29,206 nt of DNA. Origin: Parvibaculum sp045863935. Lineage in GTDB: Bacteria > Pseudomonadota > Alphaproteobacteria > Parvibaculales > Parvibaculaceae. Numbering within the stretch: the first letter of the stretch is position 1; every line of letters starts with the position of its first letter. Positions 7,739-17,700 of the stretch are shown here, piece by piece. The notes beneath the pieces are model-generated. The model was not told where the DNA came from, searched no databases, and worked only from the letters and a program-made list of their open reading frames with translations. A program made the position numbers and the translations under genes. The stretch covers positions 1 through 29,206 of the forward strand of contig NZ_BTVP01000040.1 in the NCBI RefSeq assembly GCF_045863935.1. The letters are read 5' to 3'.

Positions 7739-7809
7739 TATGGGAAGAGCTTCCGCCGCTACCGGTGGCGCGCGAAGCCGACGGAGAAGAAGCCGGGGGA
7801 CGGAAGAAC

Positions 7810-8145
7810 ATGATCAAGTCTGAACTCGTCGCCCGCCTCGCCCAAGCCAATCCGCATCTCTACCAGCGCGACGTCGAACGTATTGTCAGCACGATTTTCG
7901 ACGAGATCAGTGCGGCGCTCGCGCGCGGCGACCGGGTGGAGCTTCGCGGCTTCGGCGCCTTCTCGGTGAAGAACCGTCCGGCACGAACGGGGCGCAATCC
8001 CCGCACCGGCGAACCTGTGCATGTCGAGGAAAAGTCCGTGCCCTTCTTCAAGACGGGCAAGGAACTGCGCGAAAGGCTCAACAATGCCGATATCGCGGAC
8101 GACAAGCTCATGAATCACGACGACAACGACGACAGCGACGACTGA
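7810..8145 (+). CDS. ihfB: Integration host factor, beta subunit
   Basis: A 111-residue HU/IHF-family DNA-bending protein. It has the N-terminal helices (MIKSELVARLAQANPHLYQR), the ELRGFGAFSVKNRPART core and the DNA-contacting arm GRNPRTGEPV (61-70), whose proline intercalates between bases. The MIKSEL start and the rpsA-sppA neighbourhood identify the beta subunit rather than alpha or HU. The ATG at 7810 is preferred over an upstream in-frame start at 7765 because it matches the family N-terminus and follows a purine-rich GGGGGACGGAAG. The C-terminal tail (104-111) is an unusual Asp-rich extension. Confidence 0.95.
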   Translation: MIKSELVARLAQANPHLYQRDVERIVSTIFDEISAALARGDRVELRGFGAFSVKNRPARTGRNPRTGEPVHVEEKSVPFFKTGKELRERLNNADIADDKLMNHDDNDDSDD

Positions 8146-8210
8146 CCCGTCTGCGGCGCGGCTTCGTCCCGCCGACTTGTTCCCGTGTTCCAAACCGGAA
8201 GTAGAGCCTC

Positions 8211-8489
8211 GTGAAACTCCTGCGCTGGATCGTTTTGCCCCCGGTCGTCATCCTTGCCATGGCCATTGCCGTTGCGAACCGGAGGCCGGTCCTGTTCAGC
8301 CTCGATCCGTTCGACACGGCCTCTCCGGCGCTTGGCCTCGAAGTGCCACTTTTTCTCGTGATCCTGGTTTCCGTGCTCGCCGGCATCCTGTTCGGCGGCC
8401 TCGGCGCCTGGGCGCAGGCCCGGCGGAAAGCCGCAAAATCGCGGGGGACCGCCGCCACGGGCGAGACCCTGCCTGCCTTGCGCGACTGA
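8211..8489 (+). CDS. LapA-domain (DUF1049) membrane protein
   Basis: A 92-residue inner-membrane protein with two hydrophobic segments at about 5-22 and 43-68, separated by NRRPVLFSLDPF, followed by a basic cytoplasmic tail. This plan, with N-R-x-x-V-x-F after the first helix and the second helix ending in basic residues, is that of LapA/YciS proteins, which in E. coli help control lipopolysaccharide assembly. The start is GTG at 8211; AGAG just upstream is a weak ribosome site. It lies between ihfB and pyrF, a common alphaproteobacterial position. Confidence 0.82.
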   Translation: MKLLRWIVLPPVVILAMAIAVANRRPVLFSLDPFDTASPALGLEVPLFLVILVSVLAGILFGGLGAWAQARRKAAKSRGTAATGETLPALRD

Positions 8490-8554
8490 GGCGAGAAAAC
8501 GAGGCCTCCGGCCGGACGATCTGATATAACGCCCGCAACCGGAGCAGCAATCCC

Positions 8555-9256
8555 ATGACACCCGACAACCCCGTCTTCTGCGCCCTCGACACGACCGATC
8601 TCGGCCGTGCGGAGACGCTTGCGCGGAGCCTTCAGGGTTCCGTCGGAGGGGTAAAGATCGGCATGGAATTCTTCAATGCGCATGGGCCTGCCGGCTATCG
8701 CGCAGTCGCGGCGGCAGGCCTGCCGATCTTCCTCGACCTGAAGCTCCATGACATTCCAAACACGGTCGCCGGCGGCATCCGGGCGGTGCTGCCGCTCCGC
8801 CCCGCGATCGTCAACGTCCATACCGCGGGCGGCGCGGCCATGATGCGCGCGGCCGCAGACGCGGCGCAGGAAGCGGGCGGCGACCGGCCACTCGTCATCG
8901 GCGTGACCATGCTGACAAGCCTCGATGCCTCCGACCTTGCCGATACCGGCGTCACCGGCAGCCCGGCCGACCATGTACGACGGCTCGCGAACCTCGCAGC
9001 CAGCTCCGGGCTCGACGGCGTCGTCTGTTCCGCGCATGAAATCGAGGTACTGCGGCACGACCTGGGCAAGGAGTTCAAGCTGATCGTTCCGGGCATCCGT
9101 CCCGCAGGCAGTGACATTGGCGACCAGAAACGTGTGATGACACCCGCCGAGGCGGTGGCACGCGGTGCCGATCTGCTCGTGATCGGCCGCCCCATCACCG
9201 GCGCGGGCGATCCGCGCGCCGCGGCCGAAGAGATCGGCCGGTCGCTAGCGGCGTGA
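8555..9256 (+). CDS. pyrF: Orotidine 5'-phosphate decarboxylase
   Basis: Last step of de novo UMP synthesis. The catalytic stretch DLKLHDIPNT (61-70) contains the Asp61-Lys63-Asp66 array of the family, and GVKIGMEFF (32-40) binds substrate. The phosphate-binding VIGRPIT near the C-terminus completes the TIM barrel. At 233 residues it has normal length. GGAG at 8541-8544 lies ten bases before the ATG. A TATAAC at 8525-8530 could be a -10 element but has no convincing partner. The stop overlaps the trpF start by three bases or more. Confidence 0.97.
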   Translation: MTPDNPVFCALDTTDLGRAETLARSLQGSVGGVKIGMEFFNAHGPAGYRAVAAAGLPIFLDLKLHDIPNTVAGGIRAVLPLRPAIVNVHTAGGAAMMRAAADAAQEAGGDRPLVIGVTMLTSLDASDLADTGVTGSPADHVRRLANLAASSGLDGVVCSAHEIEVLRHDLGKEFKLIVPGIRPAGSDIGDQKRVMTPAEAVARGADLLVIGRPITGAGDPRAAAEEIGRSLAA

Positions 9257-9909
9257 ACGAGATGAGCGTCCGGGTGAAAATCTGCGGTCTGTCGACACCC
9301 GAAACAGTGGCAACCGCTGTTGCGTCAGGGGCTGACTATCTCGGCTTCGTCTTCATTCCGAGAAGCCCTCGGAACATTTCGCTCGAGCAGGCGCGCGCAT
9401 TGGCGGAGGGCGTTCCTTCCTCCGTGCTCAAGGTCTCGCTCACCGTCGATGCCGACGACCGGACGCTTGACGGGGTGGTCGAGGCGCTCCAGCCGGACAT
9501 CCTGCAGCTTCATGGCGCGGAGACGCCGGAGCGCCTGAAAGAACTCAAGGCTCGCTATGGCCTCACGCTCATGAAGGTCATCGGCATTGCCGGACCCGAC
9601 GACCCGCTCAAGGCCGCCATTTACCGCGATTCAGCCGATTTGTTGCTGTTCGATGCCAAACCGCCTAAATCTATGGCAGGCGCTTTGCCGGGCGGCAACG
9701 GACTCGTTTTCGACTGGTCCCTGATCGCCGGACACAGGCCCGAAACACCCTGGATGCTGTCCGGCGGACTCAACGCGGAAAACGTCGCCGAAGCGATCCG
9801 GATTACGGGCGCCGAGGCTGTCGACGTTTCGTCCGGCGTCGAGGATGCGCCGGGCCGGAAGAAGCCGGAACTGATCGAGGCCTTCATTCGGGCGGCAAAG
9901 GCCGCCTGA
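9253..9909 (+). CDS. trpF: Phosphoribosylanthranilate isomerase
   Basis: Third step of tryptophan synthesis from anthranilate, an Amadori rearrangement in a TIM barrel. The general base Cys11 (KICGL) and general acid Asp134 (LLFDAK) are present, as is the phosphate-binding SGGLNAENV near residues 175-183. The GTG at 9253 overlaps the pyrF stop; an ATG three codons later (9262) is an equally possible start. It is followed after 10 bases by trpB. Confidence 0.97.
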   Translation: MNEMSVRVKICGLSTPETVATAVASGADYLGFVFIPRSPRNISLEQARALAEGVPSSVLKVSLTVDADDRTLDGVVEALQPDILQLHGAETPERLKELKARYGLTLMKVIGIAGPDDPLKAAIYRDSADLLLFDAKPPKSMAGALPGGNGLVFDWSLIAGHRPETPWMLSGGLNAENVAEAIRITGAEAVDVSSGVEDAPGRKKPELIEAFIRAAKAA

Positions 9910-9919
9910 GCTGGCGGGC

Positions 9920-11191
9920 ATGACGGACAAGGAAGTGGCAAGCGTGAGCCTGACGAAAGCAAATTCACTTCGCAGCGGCCCGGACGAACGAGGCCGCTTC
10001 GGCATATTCGGCGGACGCTTCGTCGCAGAGACGCTGATGCCGCTCGTGCTCGATCTCGACAAGGCCTACCGGCACGCGAAGGCCGATCCCGCCTTTCAGG
10101 CGCAAATCGACTACATGCAGCGCGACTATGTGGGCCGCGAAAGCCCGCTCTATTTCGCCGAGCGGCTGACCGGGCATCTTCGTGAAAAGTCCTCAGTCTC
10201 CGGCGGCAAGGGCGGCGCGAAAATCTATTTCAAGCGCGACGAGCTCAACCACACGGGCAGCCACAAGATCAACAACTGCCTCGGCCAGATCCTGCTCGCC
10301 ATGCGCATGGGCAAGACGCGCATCATCGCCGAGACGGGCGCGGGACAGCACGGCGTCGCGACGGCGACGGTCTGTGCGCGGTTCGGCCTCCCCTGCGTCG
10401 TCTATATGGGCACCACCGATATCGAGCGGCAGAAGCCGAACGTCTTCCGCATGAAGCTGCTGGGCGCGGAAGTGATCCCCGTCACGTCGGGCACCGGCAC
10501 GCTGAAAGACGCGATGAACGAGGCGTTGCGCGACTGGGTGACGAATGTCGAGAACACCTACTATCTGATCGGCACCGTTGCGGGGCCGCATCCCTATCCC
10601 GCCATGGTGCGCGATTTCCAGTCGGTCATCGGCGAGGAGACGAAGCGGCAGATGATGGAACGCGAGGGGCGGCTGCCCGACAGCGTCGTCGCCTGCATCG
10701 GCGGCGGCTCCAACGCGATGGGACTTTTCCATCCCTTCCTCGACGATCCCTCCGTGAAGATTTACGGCGTCGAAGCAGCGGGCAAGGGCATCGAGACCGG
10801 CGAACATTGCGCCTCGCTCAAGGGCGGGTCGCCCGGCGTGCTGCATGGCAACCGCACCTATCTGCTGCAGGACGAAGACGGGCAGATCAAGGACGGACAT
10901 TCGATTTCCGCCGGGCTCGACTATCCGGGCATCGGGCCGGAACATTCATGGCTGCATGAAACCGGCCGCGCGGAATATGTCTCGGCGACGGACAGGGAGG
11001 CGCTCGACGCCTTTCAGCTTTGCTCGCAGCTTGAGGGCATCATCCCGGCACTCGAACCCGCGCATGCGCTTGCCTTCGTGACGAAACTCGCGCCGACGCT
11101 GCCGAAGGATCACCTGATGGTGATGAACCTGTGCGGGCGTGGCGACAAGGACGTCTTCGCGGTCGCCGATCACCTGGGGGTGACGCTGTGA
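9920..11191 (+). CDS. trpB: Tryptophan synthase, beta chain
   Basis: PLP enzyme joining indole and serine. The PLP lysine is Lys116 in HTGSHKINN, preceded by KRDELNHTG. GAGQHG (141-146) and the phosphate-binding GGGSNA are also intact. Its length of 423 residues is slightly more than usual because of an N-terminal extension. A GTG at 9944 with AAGGAAG seven bases before it would give a more typical N-terminus and may be the true start. The stop overlaps the trpA start (GTGA), as expected for subunits of one complex. Confidence 0.97.
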   Translation: MTDKEVASVSLTKANSLRSGPDERGRFGIFGGRFVAETLMPLVLDLDKAYRHAKADPAFQAQIDYMQRDYVGRESPLYFAERLTGHLREKSSVSGGKGGAKIYFKRDELNHTGSHKINNCLGQILLAMRMGKTRIIAETGAGQHGVATATVCARFGLPCVVYMGTTDIERQKPNVFRMKLLGAEVIPVTSGTGTLKDAMNEALRDWVTNVENTYYLIGTVAGPHPYPAMVRDFQSVIGEETKRQMMEREGRLPDSVVACIGGGSNAMGLFHPFLDDPSVKIYGVEAAGKGIETGEHCASLKGGSPGVLHGNRTYLLQDEDGQIKDGHSISAGLDYPGIGPEHSWLHETGRAEYVSATDREALDAFQLCSQLEGIIPALEPAHALAFVTKLAPTLPKDHLMVMNLCGRGDKDVFAVADHLGVTL

Positions 11192-12027
11192 CGACACGAC
11201 TGGAAAAGCGCTTCGCTCAATTGAAGTCGCAGGGCCGCGCCGCTTTCGTCACCTTCATCACGGCGGGCGATCCCGATTTCGACACGACGCTCGGTCTTCT
11301 GAACGGCCTGCCCGCGGCAGGCGCCGATGTCATCGAACTCGGCATGCCCTTTACCGATCCGATGGCAGATGGACCTTCCATCCAGGCTTCCTCGCAGCGC
11401 GCGCTGCGCAACGGCGCGAGCATGAAGAAGACGCTGGAACTCGTGCGCCGCTTCCGCGAGAGCGACAACGACACGCCGATCGTTCTGATGGGCTACTACA
11501 ATCCGATCTACCACATGGGCGTCGAGACCTTTCTCGGGCGCGCCATCGAGGCCGGCGTCGACGGGCTGATCGTGGTCGACCTGCCGCCGGAAGAAGACGA
11601 CGAGCTGTGCGTTCCCGCGATGAAGGCGGGGCTCAACTTCATCCGCCTCGCCACGCCGACGACGGACGACAAGCGGCTGCCGGCCGTTCTCGCGAACACA
11701 TCCGGCTTCGTCTACTACGTTTCCATCACCGGCATTACGGGCTCGGCGAGCCCGCAGGCCCGCAATGTCGAAGCGGCGGTGAAGCGGATCAAGGGTCATA
11801 CCGATCTGCCGGTCGCGGTCGGCTTTGGCATCAAGACGCCGGAGCAGGCAGCCGAGATCGCCCGCGCGGCGGACGGCGCCGTGGTCGGCTCCGCGATCGT
11901 CGATGCGATCGCGAGGGAAATCGGAACGGACGGCAGGGTGACGCCCGGCGCCGTGGAGCGCGTTCTGGAATTTGTTGGCAAGCTTGCAGACGGCGTTCAT
12001 GCCGCGCGCAAGGCAGCCGCCGAATAA
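11188..12027 (+). CDS. trpA: Tryptophan synthase, alpha chain
   Basis: Cleaves indole-3-glycerol phosphate and channels indole to the beta chain. The catalytic acids are Glu50 and Asp61 in ELGMPFTDPMADGP. GYYNPIY and the phosphate-binding VGFGIK, GAVVGSAIV segments follow in order. The start is GTG at 11188, overlapping the trpB stop. A longer in-frame reading from 11131 exists, but its extra N-terminus is arginine-rich and lies inside trpB, so it is rejected. The product is 279 residues, normal for TrpA. Confidence 0.97.
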   Translation: MTTRLEKRFAQLKSQGRAAFVTFITAGDPDFDTTLGLLNGLPAAGADVIELGMPFTDPMADGPSIQASSQRALRNGASMKKTLELVRRFRESDNDTPIVLMGYYNPIYHMGVETFLGRAIEAGVDGLIVVDLPPEEDDELCVPAMKAGLNFIRLATPTTDDKRLPAVLANTSGFVYYVSITGITGSASPQARNVEAAVKRIKGHTDLPVAVGFGIKTPEQAAEIARAADGAVVGSAIVDAIAREIGTDGRVTPGAVERVLEFVGKLADGVHAARKAAAE

Positions 12028-12039
12028 GGAGTTCAGCCG

Positions 12040-12954
12040 ATGAACTGGATCAACAATGTCGTCCGGCCGAAAATCCAGCGGGTCTTCAACAAGAAGCAGC
12101 AGACCCCCGACAATCTCTGGCACAAATGTTCGGCCTGCGGCGAGATGATTTTCCACCGCGATCTCGAAGCGGCGATGCGCGTCTGCCCGAATTGCGACAA
12201 CCATATGCGTCTCGGCACGAAGGAGCGCTTCGCCTCCCTCTTCGACAATGCGGACTACCAGCTTGTGCCGGTCGACGCCGTGGCGATCGATCCGCTGAAG
12301 TTTCGCGATCAGAAAAAATATCCGGACCGTCTGAAGGAGGCCCGCTCGAAGACTGGCCGCGACGACGCGGTGACGGTTGCGCATGGACCGCTCGACGGTG
12401 TCGAAACCGTGATCGCCATCGAGGATTTTTCCTTCATGGGCGGCTCGCTCGGCATGGCGGCGGGCGAGGCGATCATTCGCGGCGCGGAAATAGCCCTCGA
12501 AAAGAAGGCGCCTTATATCCTCTTTACCGCAGCCGGCGGTGCGCGCATGCAGGAGGGTATTCTCTCGCTCATGCAGATGCCGCGCACGACCGTTGCGCTG
12601 CAGCTCGTGCGCGAAGCGGGCCTTCCCTTCATCGTGGTGCTGACCGACCCGACGACAGGCGGCGTGCTCGCCTCCTACGCCATGCTTGGTGACGTCCAGA
12701 TCGCGGAGCCCAAGGCGCTGATCGGCTTTTCCGGCCGCCGCGTCATCGAGCAGACGATCCGCGAAAAACTGCCGGACGATTTCCAGTCGGCCGAATTCCA
12801 GTTCGCCCACGGCATGATCGACATGATCGTGCATCGCCACAAGATGAAGGACACGCTCGCACGCGTGGTCCGGCTGATGACGCACCGGCCACGCAGCCCG
12901 CGTCAGCAGAGCGCCAACGTGCCCGCGAAAACCGCGGCGCAAGCGGCACCGTGA
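12040..12954 (+). CDS. accD: Acetyl-CoA carboxylase carboxyltransferase, beta subunit
   Basis: Moves the carboxyl group from biotin to acetyl-CoA to make malonyl-CoA. The N-terminal zinc ribbon is Cys30, Cys33, Cys49 and Cys52 (CSAC and CPNC). The carboxyltransferase core follows with FMGGSLGMAAGE and AAGGARMQEG. AAGGAG ends eight bases before the ATG. Its place between trpA and folC is a well-known proteobacterial arrangement. The stop overlaps the folC start. The final 25 residues are a low-complexity Ala/Arg/Pro tail. Confidence 0.97.
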   Translation: MNWINNVVRPKIQRVFNKKQQTPDNLWHKCSACGEMIFHRDLEAAMRVCPNCDNHMRLGTKERFASLFDNADYQLVPVDAVAIDPLKFRDQKKYPDRLKEARSKTGRDDAVTVAHGPLDGVETVIAIEDFSFMGGSLGMAAGEAIIRGAEIALEKKAPYILFTAAGGARMQEGILSLMQMPRTTVALQLVREAGLPFIVVLTDPTTGGVLASYAMLGDVQIAEPKALIGFSGRRVIEQTIREKLPDDFQSAEFQFAHGMIDMIVHRHKMKDTLARVVRLMTHRPRSPRQQSANVPAKTAAQAAP

Positions 12955-14285
12955 GCGGCGGCACCGTCACTTCCAGCGACGTCATTCTCGAACGGCTGAC
13001 GAAACTTCATCCGAAGCTGATCGACCTCTCGCTCGACCGGACCTGGCGCCTGCTCGCGGCGCTCGGGCACCCCGAGCGCGCCTTGCCGCCGGTCTTCCAC
13101 ATTGCGGGGACGAACGGCAAGGGCTCCGTTTCGGCCTATCTCCGCGCGGCGCTCGAAGCGGGCGGCTATGCCGTCCACTCCTATACCTCACCGCATCTCG
13201 TGCGCTTCCACGAACGCATTCGCCTGGCGGGCCGGCCGGCAAGTGCGCCGATACCGGAAGAGAAGCTCGCCGCGCTTCTCGACGAATGCGAAAGAGCAAA
13301 CGCAGGCGAGCCCATCACCTTCTTCGAGATCACGACCGCGGCCGCCCTGCTCGCCTTCTCGCGCGAGCCCGCCGACGCGCTCATTCTCGAAGTCGGCATG
13401 GGAGGCCGGCTCGACACGACGAATGTCGTCGGCAAACCGGCGGTCAGCATCATCACGCCGGTCGATCTCGACCATCAGGCATTCCTCGGGGACACGATCG
13501 AGCTCATCGCGGCCGAAAAGGCGGGCATATTGAAGCGCGGCGTTTCCGCCGTGATCGGTCCGCAGATGGACGAGGCGCGCGTTGCCATCGAAATGGCGGC
13601 GGAGAAGACCGGCGCGCCGCTCTTCCTTCACGGGCAGGATTTCACCGCACATGAGGAGGGTGGTTCGCTCGTCTATCAGGACGAGGACGGGCTGCTCGAT
13701 CTGCCGCTGCCGCGATTGCCGGGACGGCACCAGATCGACAATGCGGGTGTTGCCATCTGCGCATTACGCAAGGCGGGCATCCTGCCGCTTGCGCGCGAGG
13801 CGATTGCGCGTGCCATGACGGACGTCGAGTGGCCCGCACGCTTGCAGCGGCTGACGAGAGGCCCGCTTCTTACGGCGCTGCCGCACGGGGCCGAGCTCTG
13901 GCTCGACGGAGGACACAATCCCGCCGCCGGACGCGCCGTGGCCGAAGCGATGGCCGATCTCGCGCAACGCGATCACGACGACGATCCGCGCCCGCTCATT
14001 CTCGTCAGCGGGATGCTCGATACGAAGGATGCCGGAGGTTTCTTCGCGCCTTTCCGCGGGCTCGCCGCTCATGTCGAGACGATCACGATCCCCGATACGC
14101 CGGCGAGCCTGACGGCGGAAGCACTGGGCGAGGCGGCGGCAGGTGCGGGGCTCGATGCCCATCCGGCCTCGTCGCTTGGCGAGGCACTGGAGCGTGCGTG
14201 CCTTGCCGCGGGGCGGGCGACGCCGCGCATCCTGATATGCGGCTCGCTCTACCTCGCCGGCCAGGTCCTCGCGGAAAACGGCTGA
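12951..14285 (+). CDS. folC: Dihydrofolate synthase / folylpolyglutamate synthase
   Basis: Adds glutamate to dihydropteroate and to reduced folates. The Mur-ligase-like P-loop GTNGKGS is at residues 53-59. It is followed by YTSPHLVRFHERIR, LILEVGMGGRLD and the DGGHNPAAG motif typical of FolC. The start is GTG at 12951, overlapping the accD stop. At 444 residues it has normal length. It is the last rightward gene before the bidirectional terminator. Confidence 0.95.
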   Translation: MSGGTVTSSDVILERLTKLHPKLIDLSLDRTWRLLAALGHPERALPPVFHIAGTNGKGSVSAYLRAALEAGGYAVHSYTSPHLVRFHERIRLAGRPASAPIPEEKLAALLDECERANAGEPITFFEITTAAALLAFSREPADALILEVGMGGRLDTTNVVGKPAVSIITPVDLDHQAFLGDTIELIAAEKAGILKRGVSAVIGPQMDEARVAIEMAAEKTGAPLFLHGQDFTAHEEGGSLVYQDEDGLLDLPLPRLPGRHQIDNAGVAICALRKAGILPLAREAIARAMTDVEWPARLQRLTRGPLLTALPHGAELWLDGGHNPAAGRAVAEAMADLAQRDHDDDPRPLILVSGMLDTKDAGGFFAPFRGLAAHVETITIPDTPASLTAEALGEAAAGAGLDAHPASSLGEALERACLAAGRATPRILICGSLYLAGQVLAENG

Positions 14286-14291
14286 AACGAA

Positions 14292-14319
14292 AAAGGCCGG
14301 TCGCTCAGGACCGGCCTTT
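14292..14319. terminator. Bidirectional terminator between folC and trxA
   Basis: AAAGGCCGGTC (14292-14302) and GACCGGCCTTT (14309-14319) form an 11-bp stem with a 6-base loop. T-runs lie on both strands: TTT on the plus strand and five Ts (14294-14290) on the minus strand. It sits in the 52-base gap between the convergent folC and trxA and can stop both. Confidence 0.9.
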
Positions 14320-14337
14320 CGAAACGTAATCGAAGAA

Positions 14338-14658
14338 TCAGAGGGCGCTGTCGATCCACTCGACGATCTTGCCTTTCGGCAGGGCGCCCACCTTGGTCGC
14401 CGCCACCTGACCGTCCTTGAAGATCATCAGCGTCGGGATGCCGCGCACGCCGTACTTCGTCGGCACGTTCGGGTTCTCGTCGATGTTGATCTTGGCGACC
14501 GTCAGCTTGCCGCCATAATCCTTCGCGATTTCCTCGAGCGCCGGACCGATCTGCTTGCAGGGACCGCACCATTCCGCCCAGAAATCGACCAATACGGGCC
14601 CACTCGCATCGATGACATCGGTCTCGAACGATGCGTCGGTCACTTTGTTAGTCGCCAT
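14338..14658 (-). CDS. trxA: Thioredoxin
   Basis: Cytoplasmic disulfide reductase. The active site WCGPC lies in FWAEWCGPCKQIGPALEE. The buried Asp (VDFW) and the cis-proline in RGIPTLMIF are present. At 106 residues it has the usual size. AAGGACAAGGA precedes the ATG at 14658. It lies 112 bases after addA on the same strand and could be co-transcribed or have its own promoter. Confidence 0.97.
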   Translation of the reverse strand: MATNKVTDASFETDVIDASGPVLVDFWAEWCGPCKQIGPALEEIAKDYGGKLTVAKINIDENPNVPTKYGVRGIPTLMIFKDGQVAATKVGALPKGKIVEWIDSAL

Positions 14659-14770
14659 TTTCCTTGTCCTTTCTGGCCGTCGCCCGGACGTTCCGGTCGC
14701 GGCGTGCGCCTTGGCGCTGATACGGGTACTGGTTCAGTTGGCTTGAATCTAGGAATGCCCTCCCGCAAGG

Positions 14771-17700
14771 TCAAGGTTGCCCGATTGCCGCAGGTTTTGC
14801 GTGGCTTAGCGCCATTTCCAGCATTTCCGCGGGCAGGTCCACGAGTTCCGGCGCATCCGTCCACAGCAATCCACAGCGAATCGCACGATCGGGATAAATC
14901 CGGGCGAGCACCGCGCGGTAGGCCGCCATCTGCACGAGATAGGCCTCCGGCACCCGGTCGAGCGCGAGGGGCGGCGGCCGGTTCGTCTTGTAGTCGACAA
15001 TCGTCGCTGCCTCTTCGGTCACGCAGAGACGGTCGATCTGGCCGCCGACGAGAAGCGTCCGCCCGCGAAACTCGATCGTTCCCGTGACCGGCACTTCGGC
15101 GCGGCTCGGCGGCGCGAAGACATCGGCAAAGCGTTCATCGTCGAGAACGCGGAAGACGGCGCTCTCGATCTCCTCTCTCTCGTCGCCGGAAAGACCGTGC
15201 GCGGGCAAGGCGAGAAAGCGCGCCGCCGCCGCGTGACGTTTTTCCGGCAAGACATCCGGAAGCGTCTGGAGCAGGCGATGGATGAGACTGCCGCGCCGGA
15301 AGCGCTTCGTTCCGTCATCGGCGAGCGGAGAGAGAACGACAGGCTCCGCGACGCCCTCGGGCGGCAGACGCGAGGGCGCAAGCGGGCGGACGAGCGCGGG
15401 TTCTTCGGGCGCAGCCTTCGACGCCCAGGCAGGCAGTTCGGCGGGCTCCGGCCTCGCCGCCGCTTCCTCCGTTTCGACCTCGCGCCGCTGCTCGCCCTCG
15501 ATGCGCCAGACGATCCGGCCATCGGACGTTTCGGCCTGCGTCGCATCCGCCAGAAGCGCGCTGCGGGCGAGCTCATACCAGCACTCTCCGGAGGGCGGAT
15601 TCACGCCGCGATAGCCGGCGATGTAGAGCCGGTCGCGGGCGCGCGTCATCGCGACATATAGAAGCCGCCTGTATTCCGCCGCCTGAAGCTCGCGGCGGAA
15701 GGCGCGCGCGGCGGCACTCACCTCGTCCTCATCCTTCTTTCGCACGGGCCAGAGCAGCAATTCCGGTCCGTCCTTTTCGAGCGGCGGCAGAGCGAGGAGT
15801 GCGGGATCGTGCGCACCGCCCGGTGCGGCGCATGTATCGGGCATGAAAACGATTTCGGCTTCGAGGCCTTTCGCGCCATGCACCGTCATGATGCGCACTT
15901 CGTTGCGGCCCTGATCCATGTCGCGCTTGATTTCGGCCGCGCCGCGCTCCAGCCAGTGAAGGAAAGCTTCAAGCGAAGGCGGGTGGCTGCGCTCGAATTC
16001 GAGCGCGAGCGAAAGGAACTCGTCGATCGGGTCCGCCGCGTCGGGACCGAGCCGCGCCAGCAAGCGGCGGCGGCCGTCCTCACCCGCAAGCACCTGCGCG
16101 AAGAATTCGTAAGGCGGCTCGAAATCCGCACGGTCGAGCAGCCGCGAGAGCAAAGCCTCCGCTTCCGCATAGCGCGAGTTCCCCTTCGATTTTTCGCGCA
16201 GGGTCTTCCAGAGCGAGCCTTTCCGTGCCCATGCGAGATCGAAGAGCTCATTTTCATCGAGACCGGCAAGTGGCCCCTTCAGCACCGTTGCGAGCGTGAG
16301 ATCGTCGTCCGGCAGCAGCACGAAGCGGCCGAGCGCAACGAGATCCATCACCGCCATCTGCTCGGTGAGCACCATGCGGTCCGCGCCCGCGACCGGAACA
16401 CCGCGCGCCTTCAGGTGACGAACCATCTCACCCACAAAGGCATTGCGGCGGCGCACGAGAATGAGGATGTCGCCGGGCTCAATCGGCCGGCCCTTGGCGA
16501 GAAGTTTCTCTCCGCTCTTCAGCCAGCCGTCGATAGTCGATGCGATGCGTGCCGCAAGACGGGACATGGGCGCCTCGCCCGTCATGTAGTCGAGCGGTGC
16601 ATCCCAGGGGCTCGCCTCCTCACCCTCCTCCGGCTCTTCAAGCTCCCAGATCTCGACAAGACCCGCATCGAGGTCGCGATGTGCGATATGCGGATCGAGT
16701 TCTCCCGAGGCGGTCAGACCGTTGCGTGCCACCTCAAGTTCGAAGACGCGGTCGACCGCACGGAGCACTTCGGGGACCGAACGGAAGGAACGCGTGAGCG
16801 GCACGTAATCCCAAGGCAGTTCCGCCGCCTTTACGCGCTTCTCGAAATAGCGCTTCATCTCGTCGAAGCGCGCGGGGTCGGCGCCCTGAAAGGAAAAGAT
16901 CGACTGCTTTTCGTCGCCGACCGCGAAGATGGTGCGCGCAACGTCGCGCGCGCCGGTGCCCGACACGAACTCGTCCGCAATTCGCGCAACGACGTCCCAT
17001 TGTTCGGGGCTCGTATCCTGTGCCTCGTCGACGAGGATATGGTCGATGCCACCGTCGAGTTTGTAGAGCACCCAGGGCGCCATGCTGCTCGTCGTCAACA
17101 GCGCGCGTGTCTTTGCAATCAGATCGTCGTAGTCGAGCAGAGCTCGCGCCCGTTTTGCGCTCTCGAACGCATCGAGAATGGCGATTGCAATCGTCACGAT
17201 CGCTTCCGTCGCCTCGGCGACACGGATGGCGCGAACGCGGGCGAGAAGCGCAACGATACGGGCCTGTTCCTCCTCCAGCGCAAGGGCCGCCGTGGCATTC
17301 TGCTCTGCGAGCTTTTTCGTCATGAGGGTTTTGCGCGGCGTCATCTCCTTCGTCAGGAAGATGGCTGTGTAATCGTCCACCCGCTCGACGCGGTGGTCGG
17401 GGCCGGTGAGAAAGCCATGCAGAAGCGCCGCGCGTTCGGCATCCGTCTTCGTGCCGCCGGAAAGCACCTCCGCCGCATGGCGCATCGCCGCTTCGGGCAG
17501 GTTCGCGATTTCAGCAACGAGATCGCCGGCAGAGGCGCCGGGCTCGACGGAAAGCGCCGCGCGAACCGCCCGGCAGATGCCGTCGAGGCCGCCGAAGCGG
17601 TCGAGCATGCGCGCGAAGTTACCGCGCTGGCCGGTCACTTCCTTCAAGAGCTTTCCGAAGGCGAGTTCGTCGACACGCGAAACGATATGCGCAAGTGCGC

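Noticed and set aside
7765..7809. Upstream start extending ihfB by 15 residues
   Set aside because: The added MAREADGEEAGGRKN is unlike the family, while the ATG at 7810 gives the canonical N-terminus.
11170..12942. A 590-codon minus-strand frame across trpA and accD
   Set aside because: It crosses two clearly real genes, has an Arg/His-rich composition and no recognisable motif.
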